A model generated the notes under the pieces. The model was not told where the DNA came from. It was given only the letters and a program-made list of their open reading frames with translations, and did not search any database. A stretch of 10,614 nucleotides of DNA, taken from positions 1 to 10,614 of the forward strand of contig JAYUYT010000105.1 of assembly GCA_043752345.1 (NCBI GenBank), in the 5' to 3' direction. This document shows positions 6,605 through 10,614 of this stretch, piece after piece (the stretch's first letter is position 1; each line of letters begins with the position of its first letter). The DNA is from VFJL01 sp043752345 (GTDB lineage: Bacteria > Pseudomonadota > Gammaproteobacteria > Burkholderiales > Nitrosomonadaceae). Both the position numbers and the translations under genes were made by a program.

Positions 6605-7306
6605 TTACAACAACGTCTGCATGGTGCTTCTGGCAAAACACAAGTCCTCCCAGGCCTTGGCCTTGTCGGCCAGTGTTCGCAGCAGATAGGCCGGATGATA
6701 GGTGACAATCAAAGGAATGCCGCAACAATCATGCAACTTGCTGCGCAGGCTGGCGACCGTGGCATCGGTGTGCAAGAGGTTCTGCGCAGCGACTTTTCCG
6801 AGCGCAATGATGAGCTTAGGCTGGATCAATTCAATCTGCCGCGCCAGGTAAGGCGCGCACTGTTGCGCCTCAGCAGGTTCTGGATTGCGGTTGCCGGGCG
6901 GACGACACTTAACGATATTGGTGATATAAACATGGCGGCCGCGCTGCAGACTGATTGCTGCCAGCATGTTATCCAGCAGCTTGCCGGCCTGGCCGACGAA
7001 GGGCTCGCCGCTGGCATCCTCCTCAGCGCCCGGGCCCTCGCCCACCCACAGCCAGTCGGCGTTCTCATCGCCCACACCAAATACCGTGCGGGTGCGAGCC
7101 TGATGCAGCGGGCAGGCAGTGCAGTCTGCCACGCTGGCCTTGAGCTGAGTCCAGTCCATGCGCAGAATCTGCTCACGCCTGGCGTCCGCGGTATCAGTCT
7201 GGTAACTGGAATCCATCGCGCCATCCGTGGTGCCCCGCGCAATCCGGCTGTGCCATAGCGGCGTCAGACCCAGTTCCTCGAGTATTTCTTCGCGCCTGAT
7301 GCTCAT
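6605..7306 (-). CDS. Uracil-DNA glycosylase, type 4 (Fe-S containing)
   Basis: A 233-residue family-4 uracil-DNA glycosylase, which removes uracil from DNA to start base-excision repair. Four cysteines fit the [4Fe-4S] site: Cys62 and Cys65 (CTACPL), Cys134 (NIVKCRPPGNRNP) and Cys150 (QQCAPYL). Motif A is GEGPGAEED (residues 89-97), followed by GEPFVGQAGKLLD. Motif B is TYHPAYLLR with His204. About 50 residues before the first cysteine form a poorly conserved N-terminal extension, common in proteobacterial members annotated as 'SPO1 DNA polymerase-related'. The ATG at 7306 has only a weak upstream GTGAG; the ATG at 7216 (Met31) is an alternative. The gene follows rimI by 19 bases in the tsaB operon. 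Confidence 0.93.
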   Translation of the reverse strand: MSIRREEILEELGLTPLWHSRIARGTTDGAMDSSYQTDTADARREQILRMDWTQLKASVADCTACPLHQARTRTVFGVGDENADWLWVGEGPGAEEDASGEPFVGQAGKLLDNMLAAISLQRGRHVYITNIVKCRPPGNRNPEPAEAQQCAPYLARQIELIQPKLIIALGKVAAQNLLHTDATVASLRSKLHDCCGIPLIVTYHPAYLLRTLADKAKAWEDLCFARSTMQTLL

Positions 7307-7325
7307 GGCAGGCTCACGGCAATAT

Positions 7326-7787
7326 TCACAACGTCAGCTCCATAATCAATGAATCCTCGCGCCCGCCCATCGCGGGATAATAATCCTTGCGGCGGGCGAT
7401 ATGCCTGAACCCAATCCGTTCATACATTCGGGCAGCGGCCTGATTGGATGCACGCACATCCAGGAACATCGACTGCGCATGGTGTTCTCTGGCGATCTGA
7501 ATAAAATGCTGCAGCAATTTTTCACCCCAGCCCTGCCGTTGCCAGCTGGCAGCGATACTGAGCGTAAGCAGATGAGCTTCATCTGCCCCGATCGTCATCA
7601 CACCGTAGCCGAAAACATGACCCGCCTGCTCCAGCACCCGGCAATGATAGCCGGAATCGAGCGAATCACTGAAGTTGCCACGTGTCCAGGGAAAGAGAAA
7701 AACCTCGCGTTCGACAGCTACTACCGCATCCAGGTCTGCCGGAAGCATGCGCCTGATTTGCGGGGTTTCCTGCCACTGGGCACTCAT
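7326..7787 (-). CDS. rimI: Ribosomal protein S18-alanine N-acetyltransferase RimI
   Basis: A 153-residue GNAT acetyltransferase that matches RimI, which acetylates the N-terminal alanine of ribosomal protein S18. Signatures are the N-terminal IRRMLPADLDAV, FPWTRGNF (residues 32-39), the acetyl-CoA loop RQGWGEKLL (84-92), and FLDVRASNQAAARMYERIGF, then the RimI-specific C-terminus RRKDYYPAMGGREDSLIMEL. Tyr122 aligns with the catalytic acid Tyr115 of enterobacterial RimI. The position of the catalytic base Glu103 is Asp110 here (GAT codon). The start ATG overlaps the tsaB stop by 4 bases (ATGA, 7784-7787), so the two are translationally coupled. The pairing tsaB-rimI is widespread, and the RimI assignment is firm at family level. 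Confidence 0.93.
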   Translation of the reverse strand: MSAQWQETPQIRRMLPADLDAVVAVEREVFLFPWTRGNFSDSLDSGYHCRVLEQAGHVFGYGVMTIGADEAHLLTLSIAASWQRQGWGEKLLQHFIQIAREHHAQSMFLDVRASNQAAARMYERIGFRHIARRKDYYPAMGGREDSLIMELTL

Positions 7788-8455
7788 CGTTCATTTTCCT
7801 TCAGCGCCACCTTGTTGCGGATATAAAGCGGTGCGGCAGCGGCGGGATCAATGCCCAATCCCCCTGCAAATCCGGGTGCCGCCAGTTGCGCCATCTCGCG
7901 CGCACGCGGACTGAGGTTGTCGATAATGCGTCCGATACACCCATGGTAGCGGCTGCGCAAGGCTTCATCATACTTGGCAAAACCGCTGCCGCAACCAGTC
8001 CAGTCATCCCCTGACAACAACGGCGCCTGCTGTGGTAGGCAGAGCGAGGGCTCACTCACTACTTGCCAGCCATCTGCCGATTTGGTGTAAGCGGCATGAT
8101 AAATCTCACCCATGCGGGCATCGAGCGCGGCAATCACGCTGTCGCTCCCGGTTTGCTGCGCCAATGCTTCCAGCGTACCTATGCCCATGACGGGTAAGTT
8201 CGCGCCGAAAGCGAGTCCCTGTGCCACTCCACAAGCAATGCGCAGGCCGGTGAACGATCCCGGGCCGGCACCAAAAGCGATGCCATCCAGTTGTGTCAGC
8301 GTCAACCAGGCTTCTGCCAGCAGTTCCTGCAGCAGCGGCAGAATCAATTCAGAATGCTGCTGTCCGGCAAGCACCTCTCGGCTCAGCATCTCGCTATCGA
8401 GCCAGAGCGCAAGAGAACAGTATTCGGTGGAAGTATCAAGAGCGAGGATTTTCAA
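7784..8455 (-). CDS. tsaB: tRNA t6A threonylcarbamoyltransferase complex subunit TsaB (TTG start)
   Basis: A 223-residue TsaB (YeaZ), of usual length. It has the ASKHA fold and dimerises with TsaD; with TsaE it supports transfer of threonylcarbamoyl to A37 of ANN-decoding tRNAs in the cytoplasm. It opens KILALDTSTEYCSLAL, then GQQHSELILPLL (residues 31-42), the hallmark GAGPGSFTGLR (62-72), GIACGVAQGLAFG-like and ALDARMGEIYHAAY segments, and ends APLYIRNKVALKE. Family alignment fixes the start at TTG 8455, but no good ribosome binding site is seen before it (CCTGCCGC). It is the first gene of the leftward run tsaB-rimI-udg-lemA-TPM-TPM. It diverges from the host-attachment gene across 175 bases; I found no convincing promoter for this direction. 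Confidence 0.95.
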   Translation of the reverse strand: MKILALDTSTEYCSLALWLDSEMLSREVLAGQQHSELILPLLQELLAEAWLTLTQLDGIAFGAGPGSFTGLRIACGVAQGLAFGANLPVMGIGTLEALAQQTGSDSVIAALDARMGEIYHAAYTKSADGWQVVSEPSLCLPQQAPLLSGDDWTGCGSGFAKYDEALRSRYHGCIGRIIDNLSPRAREMAQLAAPGFAGGLGIDPAAAAPLYIRNKVALKENER

Positions 8456-8544
8456 AGCGGCAGGTTTAACCCAGATAATCCATTAGGCGGCTCTCCGAGC
8501 CTACGCGGTGAACCGGAATTATACTTCCGCTAGCAGGCCGTGGT

Positions 8545-8572
8545 TTGTAAAACTCCCGCGTGATGTTATGCT
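8545..8572 (+). promoter_or_regulatory. Candidate sigma-70 promoter of the host-attachment gene
   Basis: TTGTAA (8545-8550), a 16-base spacer, and TATGCT (8567-8572), with TG one base before the -10 (extended -10, TGTTATGCT). It lies in the 175-base gap between divergent tsaB and the + strand gene and would give a leader of about 50 bases. This is an inference from sequence alone. Confidence 0.4.
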
Positions 8573-8619
8573 GGCAATGAAATTGCCCGGTTTTCACTCT
8601 CATCGCTTCATCATCTTAT

Positions 8620-8624
8620 GGAGG
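8620..8624 (+). promoter_or_regulatory. Ribosome binding site of the host-attachment gene
   Basis: GGAGG lies 6 bases before the ATG at 8631 and decides this start over the upstream in-frame ATG at 8508. Confidence 0.8.
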
Positions 8625-8630
8625 CATTAT

Positions 8631-9071
8631 ATGAGCATCACGTGGATACTAGTCGCCAACGCAAGTGCAGCATCTTTGTATGCGAATTACGGACCCAAGA
8701 AAGGTCTACAGAAACTCAAGGAATTCGAACACGCTGCCAGCAGGGAAAAAGGACACGATCTGGTTTCGGATCGTCCCGGACACAACAAGAGCCACGGCAA
8801 CGGCCATGGCTCCTACGTACCCGCCGCCGACCCGAAACAAAATGAAGCTCAGAATTTTGCCCTCCAACTCGCACGGGAACTCGAGCAAGGACGTACTGCC
8901 AATAGCTACCAGCGTCTGATTCTGGTGGTGTCAGTCCCCTTCATGGGACTCGTCAACAGCCGCCTGGGAAACCATGTGCGCGCTCTGGTGAGCGACAGTT
9001 TCGAAAAAGACTATACCAAGGTCAACGAAAAAGAACTGACGCGGCATCTGGAAAGCTGCATCTATCTCTAG
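8631..9071 (+). CDS. Host-attachment family protein (Host_attach-like)
   Basis: A 146-residue protein resembling the 'protein required for attachment to host cells' family (Host_attach domain). The N-terminal strand WILVANASAASLY matches the family's WVLVADSSRARLF-type start. A charged helix follows (KGLQKLKEFEH), then a His/Gly/Asn-rich linker with His51, His55 and His59 (residues 50-62). Next come FALQLARELEQG (76-87) and the strand YQRLILVVSVPFMGLVNSRL (93-112), then a last helix with KELTRHLESCIYL. No signal peptide or membrane helix is present, so it is probably cytoplasmic despite its name. It stands alone between core operons, diverges from tsaB, and converges on thpR with a 4-base overlap. 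The real function is not established. A longer reading frame from 8508 is rejected on ribosome-site and family grounds. Confidence 0.8.
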   Translation: MSITWILVANASAASLYANYGPKKGLQKLKEFEHAASREKGHDLVSDRPGHNKSHGNGHGSYVPAADPKQNEAQNFALQLARELEQGRTANSYQRLILVVSVPFMGLVNSRLGNHVRALVSDSFEKDYTKVNEKELTRHLESCIYL

Positions 9072-9637
9072 CCTGCCAAGGGCCAGCGGCCGATAGGGGT
9101 ATAACCCGATCTGCCGTTGGCCTGTCCCGATTTCACCAGCACCCATTCACGCACCGGCCAGACTATCGGTTGCGCCAATTCAGGCAAGGCTGAACATCTG
9201 GCCTTTCTCACCAGCGTTATATGCGGCACATAAGCCTGACGATCGAACGCAAATCCGCCAGCAAACAAAGCACTCTGTAAAGCATTCGCCAGATCCAGAA
9301 GCCCTTGGGGAACCTTGGCCGTTCCCGCATAGGCAATACGATTATGCTTCCAGTAGTGAACTTCCTCGATGGCGAAATCGAAAGTTTGCACACCGGCGCC
9401 CCGAACCTCATTGGCTACCTGACATAGTGCGTCCAGCCGATTGACGCTTACTTCTCCCAGAAACACCAGCGTCAGATGAATGTTTTCTGCCCTGACTTTG
9501 CGCCCGTCACAGACCGCTTCCAGTTGTTCTGCCAGTTTGGTCAACCGCTTTTGCGCCGCAGCGTCTGGCCAGATTGCAAAGAAAACCCGGACGGTTTCTT
9601 CCCGGACAGCAGTATTTGTTTCAGTTGCCTGCATCAT
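9068..9637 (-). CDS. thpR: RNA 2',3'-cyclic phosphodiesterase (2H family, LigT-like)
   Basis: A 189-residue member of the 2H phosphoesterase superfamily. The two catalytic HxTx motifs are HLTL (His54, Thr56) and HITL (His139, Thr141), about 85 residues apart as expected. The family opening RVFFAIWPD is at residues 17-25, and VFLGEV follows the first motif. ThpR enzymes hydrolyse 2',3'-cyclic phosphate RNA ends to 2'-phosphates and can ligate tRNA half-molecules in vitro; the in vivo role is uncertain. The start is ATG 9637 or the next codon ATG 9634; no ribosome binding site is evident. The 5' end overlaps ispF by 17 bases, so translation is probably coupled to it. The 3' end overlaps the convergent host-attachment gene by 4 bases. 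Confidence 0.93.
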   Translation of the reverse strand: MMQATETNTAVREETVRVFFAIWPDAAAQKRLTKLAEQLEAVCDGRKVRAENIHLTLVFLGEVSVNRLDALCQVANEVRGAGVQTFDFAIEEVHYWKHNRIAYAGTAKVPQGLLDLANALQSALFAGGFAFDRQAYVPHITLVRKARCSALPELAQPIVWPVREWVLVKSGQANGRSGYTPIGRWPLAG

Positions 9638-10118
9638 CTGTTGTGGTAATCAGGCACACCACCTCCGCCTCTATGCCCTCGCCCCGGCCAACCGGACCAA
9701 GATGCTCGGCAGTCTTGGCCTTGACGTTGACATCTGCGGCCGACATCTGCAGATCCTGCGCGATGTTGGCAATCATGGCGGGAATATGCGGCGCCATTTT
9801 CGGCGCCTGGGCGATGATGGTCGCATCGATATTGCCCACCTCATAGCCGCTTTTCTCCAGCAAGCGATAAACTTCGCGCAGCAATACGCGGCTGTCGATA
9901 TTCTTGTAGCGCGGATCAGCATCCGAAAAATGCTGGCCGATGTCTCCCAGCGCAGCTGCGCCCAGCAATGCATCGCATACCGCATGCAACAGCACGTCGG
10001 CATCGGAGTGCCCCAGCAAGCCTTTTTCATAAGGGATGGTAACGCCGCCGATGATCAGCTTGCGGCCTGCAGCCAGTTGATGCACATCAAAACCCTGCCC
10101 AGTTCTAATTCTGCTCAC
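9621..10118 (-). CDS. ispF: 2-C-methyl-D-erythritol 2,4-cyclodiphosphate synthase (GTG start)
   Basis: A 165-residue IspF of normal length. It converts CDP-ME 2-phosphate to the cyclic diphosphate in the MEP isoprenoid pathway, as a cytoplasmic trimer. Metal ligands are visible: Asp11 and His13 in GQGFDVHQL, and His44 in LGHSDADVLLHAVCDALLGA. Further family blocks are GDIGQHFSDADPRYK, IDATIIAQAPKMAPHI, VNVKAKTAEHLG and GRGEGIEAEVV. The start is the GTG at 10118, overlapping the ispD stop as GTGA (10115-10118). The last 17 bases overlap the thpR start. The order ispD-ispF is the common proteobacterial one. Confidence 0.97.
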   Translation of the reverse strand: MSRIRTGQGFDVHQLAAGRKLIIGGVTIPYEKGLLGHSDADVLLHAVCDALLGAAALGDIGQHFSDADPRYKNIDSRVLLREVYRLLEKSGYEVGNIDATIIAQAPKMAPHIPAMIANIAQDLQMSAADVNVKAKTAEHLGPVGRGEGIEAEVVCLITTTDDAGN

Positions 10119-10614
10119 TGTGGTTTCCTCTCTCGTAAAATCAATTCCGCCAGAGCCAGGTCCTGGGAATAGGTAACTTTCAGATTACGCGCATCGCTCA
10201 GTACCAATCTGGGATGCAGACCCAGAGCCTCAACTGCACCGGCATCATCGGTCATGGCCGCCCCACCCACTCTGCTCAGGGCGTCTACCAGCAGCTGGTA
10301 GCGAAACATCTGCGGCGTCTGCGCCTGCCACAGACCCTCTCTGGACTCGGTCCGTTCAACCCGGCTGCCAGCATCGCTGCGCTTCAGGGTATCGGCCACC
10401 GGCACCGCCAGCAATCCGCCCACCACATCGTCAGCCAGTTCATCGATCAAATTGTCGAGCTGCGCTGCACTTAAACAGGGCCGCGCCGCATCGTGTACCA
10501 GCACCCAATCATCGGCGCCAATGGCTGACGCCCCCGGCGCTACTTTCAGGCCATTGAGTATGCTCTCGGCACGAGCCGCACCACCGCAATCGAATACCAC
10601 CAGCTTGCCGGAAA
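10115..10614 (-). CDS. ispD: 2-C-methyl-D-erythritol 4-phosphate cytidylyltransferase (5' end outside window)
   Basis: The C-terminal 165 or so residues of IspD, which makes CDP-ME from MEP and CTP, upstream of IspF in the MEP pathway. The frame is open to the right edge, so the N-terminal CTP-binding loop is missing. Visible blocks are GGAARAESILNGL, VLVHDAARPCL (active-site region), AVPVADTLKR, GLWQAQTPQMFRYQLL, MTDDAGAVEALG, and the C-terminal NLKVTYSQDLALAELIL. All fit the E. coli IspD order with no gaps. The TGA stop overlaps the GTG of ispF by 4 bases, so the two are translationally coupled. An in-frame GTG at 10600 is not the true start because conserved sequence continues upstream. 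Confidence 0.95.
   Translation of the reverse strand, partial: SGKLVVFDCGGAARAESILNGLKVAPGASAIGADDWVLVHDAARPCLSAAQLDNLIDELADDVVGGLLAVPVADTLKRSDAGSRVERTESREGLWQAQTPQMFRYQLLVDALSRVGGAAMTDDAGAVEALGLHPRLVLSDARNLKVTYSQDLALAELILRERKPQ

Noticed and set aside
6572..7258. A 228-codon open frame on the + strand across the uracil-DNA glycosylase gene
   Set aside because: Antisense to a gene with all four Fe-S cysteines and both catalytic motifs; no domain is visible in the + frame.
8484..8503. Hairpin TAGGC/GCCTA or GGCTC/GAGCC upstream of tsaB
   Set aside because: Two short competing 5-base stems with no T-run and no matching start or regulatory motif; too weak to call.
8508..8630. Upstream start at 8508 for the host-attachment gene
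   Set aside because: The GGAGG site sits exactly before the ATG at 8631, the family N-terminus begins there, and the candidate promoter lies inside the would-be extension.

Overview
The window reads as the chromosome of a betaproteobacterium. Protein likeness and gene order (yciB-yciI-bolA-parvulin; tsaB-rimI-udg; ispD-ispF) suggest the Nitrosomonadales/Gallionellales side of the class. That placement comes from recalled family resemblance, not a search. Composition looks even, at mid-50s % G+C by eye. I see no insertion sequence, integrase, tRNA, rRNA or CRISPR. All genes appear intact except the two cut by the window edges.

Layout. (1) Bases 2-1843, + strand: a tight run of yciB (5' end outside the window), yciI, a bolA-family gene and a periplasmic parvulin-type prolyl isomerase. 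It ends in a strong hairpin terminator whose A-tract and T-tract let it also serve the convergent alr. (2) Bases 1891-4509: alr (alanine racemase, - strand) and lplT (lysophospholipid flippase, + strand) are divergent, separated by about 270 bases of non-coding DNA. (3) Bases 4518-8455, - strand: in transcription order tsaB, rimI, a type-4 uracil-DNA glycosylase, a LemA lipoprotein, a YgcG-like TPM protein with a glycine-rich tail, and a second short TPM protein. (4) Bases 8631-9071, + strand: a lone small 'host attachment' family gene with its own candidate promoter and a strong ribosome binding site. (5) Bases 9068-10614, - strand: ispD (5' end outside the window), ispF and thpR, joined by overlaps.

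How they fit together. Most genes are housekeeping: cell-wall D-alanine (alr), membrane lipid recycling (lplT), envelope protein folding (parvulin), iron-sulfur handling (BolA), tRNA t6A synthesis and ribosomal protein acetylation (tsaB, rimI), uracil repair (udg), and the MEP isoprenoid pathway (ispD, ispF). The least understood parts are the LemA-TPM-TPM trio at the end of the tsaB operon and the host-attachment gene lying between two core operons.

I found no clear new system. The points worth a second look are a Glu-to-Asp change at the RimI catalytic-base position, the LemA/TPM module, the host-attachment gene with its His/Gly/Asn-rich linker, a 4-base CTAG shared as stop codon by two convergent genes, and the use of non-ATG starts in five genes.
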